A stretch of DNA of 64,000 nt from Verrucomicrobiaceae bacterium E54 (GTDB lineage Bacteria > Verrucomicrobiota > Verrucomicrobiia > Verrucomicrobiales > Akkermansiaceae), in the NCBI GenBank assembly GCA_022548915.1, contig JAKZES010000003.1, positions 1 through 64,000 on the forward strand, read 5' to 3'. The notes below the pieces were generated by a model that had not been told where the DNA came from, did not search any database, and saw only the letters and a list, made by a program, of their open reading frames with translations. Below, piece after piece: positions 36,442 to 45,370 of this stretch (position 1 is the stretch's first letter; each line of letters begins with the position of its first letter). The position numbers and the translations under genes are program-made.

Positions 36442-38316
36442 ATGGCCGAACGAAAAACGCTGGAAGAACGGGAGCAGATGACGGATCTGGAGCGCCTGCG
36501 GCATTCGTGTGCCCATGTGATGGCGACCGCGATCCTGCGGATCTGGCCGGACGCGCAGTTCGCCTACGGTCCTCCGGTGGAGAACGGCTTCTACTACGAC
36601 CTCGACATGGAGCACCGGATCACGCCGGACGACTTCGAGAAGATCGAGCAGGAGATGCGCAAGGTGGCGAAGGAAAACCAGCGCTTCGAGAGGATCGTGA
36701 TTTCCCGCGACGAGGCGAAGGCGATGGCCGAAAGCGGCCGCCTGGGTGGTTTGTCCGAGCGCCCCGGAAATGCCAGTCGCTTCAAGCTCGACCTGATCGA
36801 CAAGATTCCCGAAGGCGAGGAGATCTCCTGTTACCAGAACGGCGAATTCATCGACCTCTGTGCCGGCCCGCACGTCGGCTCGACGGCCAAGACGAAGCAC
36901 GCGAAGCTGATGGCGGTGTCGTCGTCCTTCTACATGGGCGACAAGGACAAGGGGCAGCTGCAGCGGGTCTATGGCACGGCCTTCCCGACGAAGGACGAAC
37001 TCATGACGCACCTCGAGCGGCTCGAGGAGGCGAAGAAGCGCGACCACCGCAAGCTCGGGCGCGAGATGGGCCTGTTCCACATCGACGAGGCGGTCGGCCA
37101 GGGACTCATTTTGTGGAAACCGAAGGGCGGGCTGGTGCGCCGGCAGCTGCAGGACTTCATCACCGAGGAGCTCGACAAGCAGGGCTACTCGCAGGTCTTC
37201 ACGCCGCACATCGGCAAGCTCGACCTCTACCGCACCAGCGGTCACTTCCCCTACTACCAGGAGAGCCAGTATGCGCCGATCCCCGAGCGCGACACCCTCG
37301 AGAAGCTGGCCGACGAGAACGCGAGCTGCGACCAGTTGATCAACGGCCTCGAGGAGGGGCAGTACGAAGGCTACCTGCTCAAGCCGATGAACTGTCCGCA
37401 CCACATCAAGATCTTCGACAGCGAGCACCGCTCGTACCGGGATCTGCCGGTGCGCCTGGCCGAGTTCGGCACGGTTTACCGCTGGGAGCAGAGCGGCGAG
37501 CTGGGCGGCATGACGCGGGTCCGCGGCTTCACCCAGGACGACGCCCACATTTTCTGCACGCCGGACCAGGTGGCCGGGGAGATCGAGGGCTGCCTCGGGC
37601 TCGTGAAGAAGGTCCTGACGACCCTCGGCATGGACGACTACACCGTGCGGCTGTCGCTGCGCGATCCGGACAGCGACAAGTACGTCGGCTCGCCCGAGAA
37701 CTGGGACAAGGCCGAGGCCGCGCTGCGCGAGGCGGTGCGGGGGATGGGCGTGGACTACACCGAGGAACTCGGCGAGGCCGCCTTCTACGGACCGAAGATC
37801 GACTTCGTGGTGAAGGACGTGATCGGCCGCTCGTGGCAGCTTGGCACGGTGCAGGTCGACTACAACCTGCCCGAGCGTTTCGGGCTGGAATACGTCGGGG
37901 CCGACAACACGACCCACCGCCCGGTAATGATCCACCGCGCGCCCTTCGGCTCGCTGGAGCGCTTCACCGGCCTGCTGATCGAGCACTTCGCCGGCAAGTT
38001 TCCGACCTGGCTGGCGCCCGAACAGGTGCGGGTGCTGCCGATTTCCGAGAAGTTCCTCGAGGCGGCCGAGGAGACGACCGCCCGGCTCGCCGATGCCGGG
38101 GTGCGGGTCTCGCTCGACCGCGGAGGTGACAAAGTCGGTGCCAAGATTCGTCTTGCCCGGCTCGACCGGGTTCCGTATATGATCGTCCTAGGCGCCCGAG
38201 AGGTCGAGCAGGGGACGGTTTCCGTCCGCCACCGCGACAAAGACGACCTTGGTGCCCAATCACTTGATGCTTTCATTGGAACGATACGCGAGGAAATCCA
38301 GAACCGGTCACTTTGA
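36442..38316 (+). CDS. thrS: Threonyl-tRNA synthetase (no TGS domain)
   Basis: Editing domain RHSCAHVMATAIL and DLCAGPHVGS; catalytic YLLKPMNCPHHIKIF, TRVRGFTQDDAHIFC. Start could also be GTG at 36415; in-frame TGA at 36394 excludes an upstream TGS. Confidence 0.96.
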   Translation: MAERKTLEEREQMTDLERLRHSCAHVMATAILRIWPDAQFAYGPPVENGFYYDLDMEHRITPDDFEKIEQEMRKVAKENQRFERIVISRDEAKAMAESGRLGGLSERPGNASRFKLDLIDKIPEGEEISCYQNGEFIDLCAGPHVGSTAKTKHAKLMAVSSSFYMGDKDKGQLQRVYGTAFPTKDELMTHLERLEEAKKRDHRKLGREMGLFHIDEAVGQGLILWKPKGGLVRRQLQDFITEELDKQGYSQVFTPHIGKLDLYRTSGHFPYYQESQYAPIPERDTLEKLADENASCDQLINGLEEGQYEGYLLKPMNCPHHIKIFDSEHRSYRDLPVRLAEFGTVYRWEQSGELGGMTRVRGFTQDDAHIFCTPDQVAGEIEGCLGLVKKVLTTLGMDDYTVRLSLRDPDSDKYVGSPENWDKAEAALREAVRGMGVDYTEELGEAAFYGPKIDFVVKDVIGRSWQLGTVQVDYNLPERFGLEYVGADNTTHRPVMIHRAPFGSLERFTGLLIEHFAGKFPTWLAPEQVRVLPISEKFLEAAEETTARLADAGVRVSLDRGGDKVGAKIRLARLDRVPYMIVLGAREVEQGTVSVRHRDKDDLGAQSLDAFIGTIREEIQNRSL

Positions 38317-38448
38317 GGACCGGCTCCTACGCTGATGCATCCCTCATGACGGGACTCCTGCATTCACGTTCCACCACCCTCTTCGCGGGGAGCCACCGGC
38401 TGTGTCCGGTTCTCGCCGCGTCGCACTGAACCAACACCGACCAGAGCC

Positions 38449-39168
38449 ATCGCTAAGAAAAAGAAGAAATTCAAACGGACACCGCGTGACACGACCCGTG
38501 TCAACGAGCGCATCCGTGCCCCCAGAGTCCGTGTCGTCCTCCCCGACGGCCGTCAACTCGGAGTCATGAGCGCCAGGGAAGCCTTGGAGAAGGCGAAGCT
38601 GGTCGGGCTCGATCTGGTCGAAATCGCCTCCAAGGCCGATCCGCCGGTCTGCCGCATCATCGATTACGGCAAGTACAAGTACGAGCAGGCGAAACTCAAG
38701 AAGCAGGAGAAGAGCGCCAAGAACGCGACCCGGATGAAGGAGATCAAGTTCCGCGTCCGCACCGAGCAGCACGACTACAACATCAAGCTGCACCGCATCG
38801 AGAACTTCCTCGAAGAGGGGCACAAGATCCGCGTGGTGCTCCAGTTCCGCGGCCGGGAGAACGCCCACCGCGAGCTGGGTTTCGATAAGCTCGAAAGGAT
38901 CATCGCGGACCTCAAGACGATGGCCAATGTCGACCAACCACCGAGGTTGAGCGGCCGTGCGCTGGGGATGACGCTTTCGCCGCTGCCCAAGGCCCAGCAG
39001 AAGCGCAAGTTCCAGATGTTCCACGGCGAGTTGATCGACGAGGACGACTTCATCGACGAGGACGAGGAAGAGGAAGATGTGGAGGTGATGTCGGAGCCGG
39101 CCTCCGACGAGGACGATTCCGCCGACGGGGAGTCGGCCGACGAAACGGCCGACGAGGCCAAGGTGTGA
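38449..39168 (+). CDS. infC: Translation initiation factor IF-3, proposed ATC start
   Basis: ATC-GCT-AAG... gives (M)AKKKKKFKRTPRDTTRVNERIRAPRVRVVLPDGRQLGVMSAREALEKAKLVGLDLVEIASKADPPVCRIIDYGKYKYEQ. The ORF track starts only at internal ATG 38566. Long acidic C-tail. Confidence 0.92.
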   Translation: MAKKKKKFKRTPRDTTRVNERIRAPRVRVVLPDGRQLGVMSAREALEKAKLVGLDLVEIASKADPPVCRIIDYGKYKYEQAKLKKQEKSAKNATRMKEIKFRVRTEQHDYNIKLHRIENFLEEGHKIRVVLQFRGRENAHRELGFDKLERIIADLKTMANVDQPPRLSGRALGMTLSPLPKAQQKRKFQMFHGELIDEDDFIDEDEEEEDVEVMSEPASDEDDSADGESADETADEAKV

Positions 39169-39845
39169 GCGCTCCGGCGAGACTCTGGCTTTTCGACATC
39201 GACGGCACCCTGGTGGACACCGGCGGTGCCGGGATGCGGGCGTTGAAGGATGCGGCGCACGAGTGCTTCGGCGCGGAAGGCCCGGAACTCGATCTCGCGG
39301 GCAGCACCGACTCGGGAATCGTGGCGGACATGTTCCGGCACTTCGGGCAGGAACCCGACGAGGCGGGAATCGAATCGTTTTACGCGCTCTATCTCGAACA
39401 TCTCGAACGCCACCTCGGAGGGGGGCGGTTTCCGGGGCGGGTGCTGGCCGGTGCGTTGGAGATGCTCGAAGTGGTTGCCGGCAGGGAGGACATCACGGTG
39501 GGCCTCCTGACCGGCAATATCGAGTCCGGTGCCCGGGCCAAGATGCGGCACTACGGGCTCGATCATCACTTTGGTTTCGGCGCGTACGGCTGCGATCACC
39601 CCGACCGCAATCGGCTCGGGCCGGTCGCTCTTGAGCGGGCCGCGGCTCATGCCGGGCGGACGTTCACTCCCGAGGAGACCCTGATCATCGGCGACACGCC
39701 CAAGGACATCGCCTGTGCCCGCGCTCTCGGTGCCCGCTGCCTCGCCGTCGCCACCGGTTCCATCCCGGCGGATGGATTGCAGGAGGCCGATCACGTGCTC
39801 GCTTCCCTGGAGGAGCGAGAGGTGTGGGAGAAGTTTCTAAGTTAG
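39165..39845 (+). CDS. HAD-family hydrolase (phosphoglycolate phosphatase-like)
   Basis: LFDIDGTLVDTGGAGMRAL; LLTGNIESGARAKM; IIGDTPKDIACARALGA; GTG start. Confidence 0.92.
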   Translation: MSAPARLWLFDIDGTLVDTGGAGMRALKDAAHECFGAEGPELDLAGSTDSGIVADMFRHFGQEPDEAGIESFYALYLEHLERHLGGGRFPGRVLAGALEMLEVVAGREDITVGLLTGNIESGARAKMRHYGLDHHFGFGAYGCDHPDRNRLGPVALERAAAHAGRTFTPEETLIIGDTPKDIACARALGARCLAVATGSIPADGLQEADHVLASLEEREVWEKFLS

Positions 39846-39865
39846 GTGTGGAAGGGGTTTGAAGG

Positions 39866-40120
39866 CTACGACAACAAATGATCGTATTCGGCGTGGGTTC
39901 CGATGAAAAACCAGATCACCACATCCCCCTCCATGATTCCAAGGGCACGATAGCCCCCTGTCACTCTCGCTGACCAGAAGTCACCCACTTTCTTGAACCG
40001 CACCGATGGATGGTGGGGGTCTTCGAGCCAAAGTGAAAATTGCTTGTCCGCAGCTCGCTGGATCCTTGAGGGAAGCCTCTGATAACCCTCCCAAAAGCTG
40101 GCGACGGCTCTACTCTGCAT
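39866..40120 (-). CDS. RelE/ParE-like toxin
   Basis: 84 aa: SFWEGYQRLPSRIQRAADKQFSLWLEDPHHPSVRFKKVGDFWSARVTGGYRALGIMEGDVVIWFFIGTHAEYDHLL. Confidence 0.82.
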   Translation of the reverse strand: MQSRAVASFWEGYQRLPSRIQRAADKQFSLWLEDPHHPSVRFKKVGDFWSARVTGGYRALGIMEGDVVIWFFIGTHAEYDHLLS

Positions 40121-40325
40121 CCGACGGAAAACTCTTCGACTTCCCCGCGCGATATTCGCTGAGGGCCTCCTCTGCGACCTTGTTCAGACGACCCGCCTCC
40201 ACATCGTCCTCAAGCTGCTGATCCCACTGCGCATCGATTCGACGCTGAAGCCATTCACCCAGTGCGAAAACCTGGTCTTTGGGCAAGCGGTCGATTGCCT
40301 CTTCGATCTCTTGAAGCGTTCCCAT
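40110..40325 (-). CDS. Cognate antitoxin-like protein (addiction-module type)
   Basis: 71 aa immediately upstream of and overlapping the toxin ORF: QEIEEAIDRLPKDQVFALGEWLQRRIDAQWDQQLEDDVEAGRLNKVAEEALSEYRAGKSKSFP. Confidence 0.75.
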   Translation of the reverse strand: MGTLQEIEEAIDRLPKDQVFALGEWLQRRIDAQWDQQLEDDVEAGRLNKVAEEALSEYRAGKSKSFPSDAE

Positions 40326-40356
40326 GCTGTGATTTTAGGTGTACCTGCGATGGCTC

Positions 40357-41664
40357 TCAAGCCCCGCTTTCGGAGCGCGCGTTGAGGGGTCGGCATGCGG
40401 GTGTCTTTTCAGCCTGTGCTTCAAGCCTGAAACCACCTGAACCATCGCCGATCATGGAAAGCTCGCGGAACACCTCATCGAGGCGCTCCCGCGAGTGGCC
40501 TCGGTGGTAGGTTGCGAACTCAGGATCGAGTTTGGCGCCGTCGGGCCCGTCGCCGTTGAGCGCGCCGCGGATGGCTTCCACCGCGGCTTCGGGATCGCCC
40601 TCGGGAAAGGTGCGGCCGATCTGGAAGCGCTCGACGCGGTCGCCGACGCACTGGCCGGCGGTCGCGACGAGCGGGATGCGGAAGGCGGCGGCCTTGGTGA
40701 GGGCGTTGCTGCTTCCTTCAAAGCCCTCGTAGGCGGCCCAGACGAGGTCGAAGGTCGAGAAGATCGAGTTGTAGGGCGCGCCGTCCTGGATCCGGTCGCC
40801 ACTGGTGTCGAAGTGGATGTGGTCGATTTCGCCCGCCGCGATGCGTTTCTCGAGATCATCGAGAAAGGCGAGATCCTCGGGAGAGAAGGTTCCCCGAGGA
40901 TAGGGGCCGGTGGCGACGAAATACCATGGTTCTCGTAATTCACCGGCGCGCAGCGCGGCCTTGAGCATGGTGACGAGGCCCTTGCGCTTCTCCATGCTGA
41001 TCAGCCCGATGATCTTCCGGTCGCCGGCCTTTTCCCGGAGGGCTCGGGCAGCCGGGGTCGGCGTGTCGGGAAGCGTCTCGTCGGTCATGTCGGGGAAGGC
41101 GATCGCCGGATGGCCGGAGATCTCCTCGAGGGTGTCGTTGAAGCGCTCGTCGAGCGTGCACACCGCACGGCAGTCGGGGCTGCGCAGGAGCCGGTCGCCC
41201 TTGGCCGCGCGGCGGAGCGGGTCGCCGGGGAACTCGAGGTGCCCGTTCCGGAAGTAGAGACCGCTCCACGGTCGGCCAAGGGTCATGCCGGGAAGCAGCG
41301 GGAAGGGCGAGAAGCGAAGGTAGCAGTCGAGGTAGCAGAAGAAGACGAGATCCGCGGTCCAGCCGGTGTCGCGCTCCGCACGGTCGAGGATTTCGGCGGT
41401 GGCGCGCCAGCGCAGGGGCGTGCTCAGGGGGTCGTGGTCGCGGTTGCGGTTGATGACTCCGTGATTGCGGTGGATGAAGGGGAAGCCGGCGATGCGGTCG
41501 CTTGGTGCCTCGTCGAGGGCCTCGAGGATCTCGTCGGGCTTCTGGCACAGCAACAGGACGCGGGCACCCATGCGCAGCAGCGAGGCGCTGAATTCCCGGA
41601 GGTAGGTCGGGTGGTGCCCGGCCCAGCGGGTGTCGACGAGTGCAACAGTGGGGGGTGGATTCAT
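40357..41664 (-). CDS. Glycosyltransferase
   Basis: GT-B-like: DTRWAGHHPTYLREFSASLLRMGARVLLLCQKPDEI ... GFEGSSNALTKAAAFRIPLVAT. Confidence 0.72.
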   Translation of the reverse strand: MNPPPTVALVDTRWAGHHPTYLREFSASLLRMGARVLLLCQKPDEILEALDEAPSDRIAGFPFIHRNHGVINRNRDHDPLSTPLRWRATAEILDRAERDTGWTADLVFFCYLDCYLRFSPFPLLPGMTLGRPWSGLYFRNGHLEFPGDPLRRAAKGDRLLRSPDCRAVCTLDERFNDTLEEISGHPAIAFPDMTDETLPDTPTPAARALREKAGDRKIIGLISMEKRKGLVTMLKAALRAGELREPWYFVATGPYPRGTFSPEDLAFLDDLEKRIAAGEIDHIHFDTSGDRIQDGAPYNSIFSTFDLVWAAYEGFEGSSNALTKAAAFRIPLVATAGQCVGDRVERFQIGRTFPEGDPEAAVEAIRGALNGDGPDGAKLDPEFATYHRGHSRERLDEVFRELSMIGDGSGGFRLEAQAEKTPACRPLNARSESGA

Positions 41665-43031
41665 CGGTGCGGGTCGGTGCGGGCAAGGAAGGAAACCCGG
41701 ATGTGGAAGGCCTGGGGCAGCCCGGCCATGATTCCGAAGGTCATGCCGGCGAGTCGTTCGTAGAAGGGATTGGAGGTCGCCGATTCACTCAGGAAACAGA
41801 GCGTGGCGACAAAGGGCAGGAAGGCGAGCCAGATGTCGGGTCCGGGCAGGGCGGCGTTGGACTTCGCCGAGCGCAGGCTTTGGATCGCGGTATTGGAGAA
41901 GAGGGCCAGGTGGCCCAGCAGGCCGATGACGCCGCCGGCAAAGAGCGCGTAGGTCCAGGTCGAGTGTCCGGCGAACCAGACGTCGCTGCCGAGGTCGGCA
42001 TTCTTGGGGTAAACGAGTTGGAGCTCCGGGATGTAGGCCATGTTCCAGGTATAGGACGCGCCAACGCCCATGCCATGGACGTAGCGGTTCGGTTCCTCAC
42101 CGAGGATCCGCACGATGTCTTCGGCCTCCGCGCGGCGGGTGAGCCACGAGACGTCCGTGGCCAGGTTGCGGTCGCCGGCGTGGTGGAAGAGGCGTTCGCC
42201 CCAGCGCTCGATGAGGGCGGGCCAGACGGCGGCGGCGATGACGAGTCCGGCCACGGCGAGCCCTGCGACGGCACCGACCGGCAGCAAACGCTTCGGAAGT
42301 TCGCTCCAGCGGAAGATCTTCCAGTGGCAGCCGAGCGCGAAGCAGAACGAGGTGGCGACGGCCGAGGCCATCACCGGGAAGATCAGGGCGCGGGTGACGG
42401 TGATGAGGATCCCGGTGAGCAAGGCGGCGGAGCCGAGGACGAGCGTCCAGTGGAAGCGCGACCGGAGCAGCAGGGCGCAGCCGATCCAGGCCGCCATCCA
42501 GTTGGTCGAAGGGCTGAGGACCTCGACGCGAACGGTCTCCAGCGAGATTTCCTTGAACAGGAAGCCGTGAAGGATGCGCCAGAAGATGTTGATCACCGCG
42601 GCGGCGAAAACCGGGGCCACGATGCGGGACGGACGGAGTCCGGCGCAGGCGGCGATGTGGGCGTTGATCATGCCGGCCAGGCACAGGCCGAAGGGCAGGC
42701 CGGTGCGGATCGAGCGCGTCGGATCGACGCCTTGAAGCAGCGCGCCGCCCGCCATGAAGGCCAGCACGCCACCCCACAGCGTGATCATCCAGACGCCGGG
42801 CCTGACCAGCAGGTGCCGCCAGCCGAAGTAGAGGATGCCGAGCGTGGCGAGCACGCAGGTGCCGAGGAACAGCAACTGGTCGAGACCGGTGCCGCCGCCG
42901 GCCTGGCGGTCCACCGACGCCCGGTAGTCGAAAGCGAAGGACAGCATGAACGCCCACAGCAATCGCTCGACCCACACCGCCTCGGGGGCGCGGGGAATTC
43001 GAAGCGGGTCGGTGGCGTCGTCGAGGAGCAT
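41661..43031 (-). CDS. O-antigen ligase/polymerase-like multi-TM protein
   Basis: 456 aa with about 10 TM segments in a glycosyltransferase cluster. Confidence 0.68.
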   Translation of the reverse strand: MLLDDATDPLRIPRAPEAVWVERLLWAFMLSFAFDYRASVDRQAGGGTGLDQLLFLGTCVLATLGILYFGWRHLLVRPGVWMITLWGGVLAFMAGGALLQGVDPTRSIRTGLPFGLCLAGMINAHIAACAGLRPSRIVAPVFAAAVINIFWRILHGFLFKEISLETVRVEVLSPSTNWMAAWIGCALLLRSRFHWTLVLGSAALLTGILITVTRALIFPVMASAVATSFCFALGCHWKIFRWSELPKRLLPVGAVAGLAVAGLVIAAAVWPALIERWGERLFHHAGDRNLATDVSWLTRRAEAEDIVRILGEEPNRYVHGMGVGASYTWNMAYIPELQLVYPKNADLGSDVWFAGHSTWTYALFAGGVIGLLGHLALFSNTAIQSLRSAKSNAALPGPDIWLAFLPFVATLCFLSESATSNPFYERLAGMTFGIMAGLPQAFHIRVSFLARTDPHR

Positions 43032-43032
43032 G

Positions 43033-43114
43033 TCGGTGTTTCGGTGCTTCAGTATTTCGGTGTTTCAGTTCTTCGGCCCGGCATCGATGACTGAAACATC
43101 GAAACACGGAAACA
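43033..43114. repeat. Inverted pair of octamer iterations (TGTTTCRG family)
   Basis: TCGGTGTT TCGGTGCT TCAGTATT TCGGTGTT TCAGTTCT TCGG (43033-43076) and CTGAAACA TCGAAACA CGGAAACA (43091-43114); fills the spacer between genes at 43031 and 43120. Confidence 0.92.
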
Positions 43115-43119
43115 CTGCC

Positions 43120-44163
43120 TCACCGCTTCTGCCACGCCTCGACGATCTGGCGGATCGTCTCCTCGAGGCTGACGGTGATGTCCCACCCGGGGTAGTGGGC
43201 GCGCATCTTGTCGAGATTGGAGATGTAGCAGATGTGGTCGCCGATGCGGTTGCCCTCCTGATAGGCGAACTGCTGCTCCCTGCCGGAGAACTTTTCGGCG
43301 ATCTTGAAGGCCTCGAGGATGGAGCACGAGTTGTGGCGTCCGCCGCCGATGTTGTAGACCTCGGCGACCCGCGGTGCCTTGATGAATTCCTCGATGAAGC
43401 GCGCGACGTCGTGCGAGTGGATGTTGTCGCGCACCTGCTTGCCCTTGTAGCCGAAGATCTTGTACTCGCGGCCCTCGAGGTTGCATTTCACGAGGAAACT
43501 CAGGAAGCCGTGCAACTCGACGCCCGAGTGGTTCGGACCGGTCAGGCAGCCGCCGCGCAGGCAGCAGGTCGGCATCTCGAAGTAGCGTCCGTACTCCTGG
43601 ACCATCACGTCGGCCGCCACCTTCGACGCGCCGAAGAGCGAGTGCTTCGACTGGTCGATGGGAAATTCCTCGGTGATGCCGTCGGCGTAGGCCGGATCGT
43701 CGTAATCCCAGCGCGTTTCGAGTTCCTTGAGCGCGATCGTGTTGGGCCGGTCGCCGTAGACCTTGTTGGTCGACATGTGGACGAAGGGCGAGGTCGGGCA
43801 GGCCTGGCGGGTCGCCTCGAGCAGGTTGAGCGTGCCGACGGCGTTGGTGTCGAAGTCGTCGAAGGGAATCGCCGCGGCCCGGTCGTGCGACGGCTGGGCG
43901 GCGGTGTGGACGATGGCGTCGGGCTTCACCTCGGCGAGCAGCTTGAGCACGCCGTCGCGGTCGCGGATGTCGAATTCGTGGTGGACGAAGCCGGGCAGGT
44001 CGCGCTGCAGCCGGTCCTGATTCCAGCGGGTGTCGCCCTGCGGACCGAAGAAGACGGCGCGCTGGTTGTTGTCGACGCCATGGATCTCCCAGCCGAGGGC
44101 GGAGAAATGGATGCACACTTCGGAGCCGATGAGGCCGGAGGAGCCGGTGACGAGAAGCTTCAT
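43120..44163 (-). CDS. NAD-dependent epimerase/dehydratase (extended SDR, CDP-paratose 2-epimerase-like)
   Basis: [68 protein letters not shown]. Confidence 0.88.
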   Translation of the reverse strand: MKLLVTGSSGLIGSEVCIHFSALGWEIHGVDNNQRAVFFGPQGDTRWNQDRLQRDLPGFVHHEFDIRDRDGVLKLLAEVKPDAIVHTAAQPSHDRAAAIPFDDFDTNAVGTLNLLEATRQACPTSPFVHMSTNKVYGDRPNTIALKELETRWDYDDPAYADGITEEFPIDQSKHSLFGASKVAADVMVQEYGRYFEMPTCCLRGGCLTGPNHSGVELHGFLSFLVKCNLEGREYKIFGYKGKQVRDNIHSHDVARFIEEFIKAPRVAEVYNIGGGRHNSCSILEAFKIAEKFSGREQQFAYQEGNRIGDHICYISNLDKMRAHYPGWDITVSLEETIRQIVEAWQKR

Positions 44164-44166
44164 GGT

Positions 44167-44206
44167 AAATGCTGAAATTCTGAAATGCTGAGAAACTGAA
44201 AGAAGA
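44167..44206. repeat. Octamer iteration AAATGCTG/AAATTCTG/AAATGCTG/AGAAACTG/AAAGAAGA
   Basis: Five 8-bp units covering the whole spacer 44164-44206. Confidence 0.92.
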
Positions 44207-45370
44207 TCATGGAGTCAGAAGGCGGGCGAGGGCCTTGCCGCGGTCGGACCAGTGGAAGGCGCCACGGCATTTCTCCAGGGCATTGGCGGCGGCCTGGTTG
44301 AGGAACTCGAGGTCGTCGATGCGATCGGCGATCAGCTCCGCGAGTTCGGAGGTGGATCCGGCGGCGAGGCAGTCGCGTCCGGGATTCAGGGGCAGGCCGC
44401 TAAGGGCCGGTCCGATCGATGCGAGGGGCAGGCCACGGAAAATGTAGTCGAGGGCCTTGAGCTTGAAGCCGCCCCCGAGCGCCTCGGGGATCAGGCCGAT
44501 CCGGGCGTCGCCCAGATGGGGATCCATGCTGCGGACGTTGGGGAAGAACGAAACCTGCGGGAATTCCTCGCTGAGCTTGGCGAAGTAGGCCGGGTCGCAT
44601 TTCCCGACGACGTGGAAGGCGATGTTGGCCTTCTCGAAGGGTTCGGCGGATTCGGTGAGAAAGGCCTCGAGGTTCCGGCGCTTGGCCAGCCATTCGAAGG
44701 TGCCCGCCAGCACCACGCGGCGCGGGGTTCGCTCGACCAGCGGGGGCAGGGATTCGGGGATCCGGCGCGAGTATCCGGGCGAGATGATCTTGATCCGCTT
44801 CTCCGGAAACTCGCGCTTGTAGATCGAGGCGTCGCGCGGGGTGATGGCGCTGATGGCGTCGGCGCGTTCGGCGAGGCGGTCTTCGAGTCGGGCGTATTTC
44901 ATCGCGTCCTTGGTCAGCGCCCAGCGGAAAAGCGGGGACCCCTCGCCGGACTCGGCGACCTCGGCGCGCACGCTCGCCTCGTGGTTGTGGGAAATGTAAA
45001 TCACCCGCATCTCGCGCGGGATCAGGTCGAGCGCCCAGGCATTGGCGGCCTGATCGATGACCACGCAGTCGAAGTCCTCTTGCAGCAGGTCCCACAGCGC
45101 CTCGCGCATCTCGCGGCCACCGAGGCGGTGGGCATCGCTGGGGAGCTTCGAGAGCAGGCACAGCAGCGACTTCTTTGGCACGCCGACCGGCAGTTCGCAG
45201 TGAATGCCCGGCAGCGTCTCCCCCGCATTGTGTGGCGCCCGGTGGGCCAGCACGGTGATCCGGCACTCATCGGTCGCGGCCAGCGCCTGCAGCAACCCGA
45301 TCGTGTAGATCAGGTCGCCGCTGTCGGCCGGACGCGGGTCCTGGCGGGTGATCCACAGGCAGCGTTTCAT
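44207..45370 (-). CDS. Glycosyltransferase family 1/4-like
   Basis: [31 protein letters not shown] ... [22 protein letters not shown]; start trimmed to 45370. Confidence 0.85.
   Translation of the reverse strand: MKRCLWITRQDPRPADSGDLIYTIGLLQALAATDECRITVLAHRAPHNAGETLPGIHCELPVGVPKKSLLCLLSKLPSDAHRLGGREMREALWDLLQEDFDCVVIDQAANAWALDLIPREMRVIYISHNHEASVRAEVAESGEGSPLFRWALTKDAMKYARLEDRLAERADAISAITPRDASIYKREFPEKRIKIISPGYSRRIPESLPPLVERTPRRVVLAGTFEWLAKRRNLEAFLTESAEPFEKANIAFHVVGKCDPAYFAKLSEEFPQVSFFPNVRSMDPHLGDARIGLIPEALGGGFKLKALDYIFRGLPLASIGPALSGLPLNPGRDCLAAGSTSELAELIADRIDDLEFLNQAAANALEKCRGAFHWSDRGKALARLLTP

Noticed and set aside
41640-43094. 484-aa plus-strand ORF opposite the polymerase gene
   Set aside because: Shadow ORF rich in D/E/G/R/H with no domain; the minus-strand gene has a clear membrane-protein pattern.
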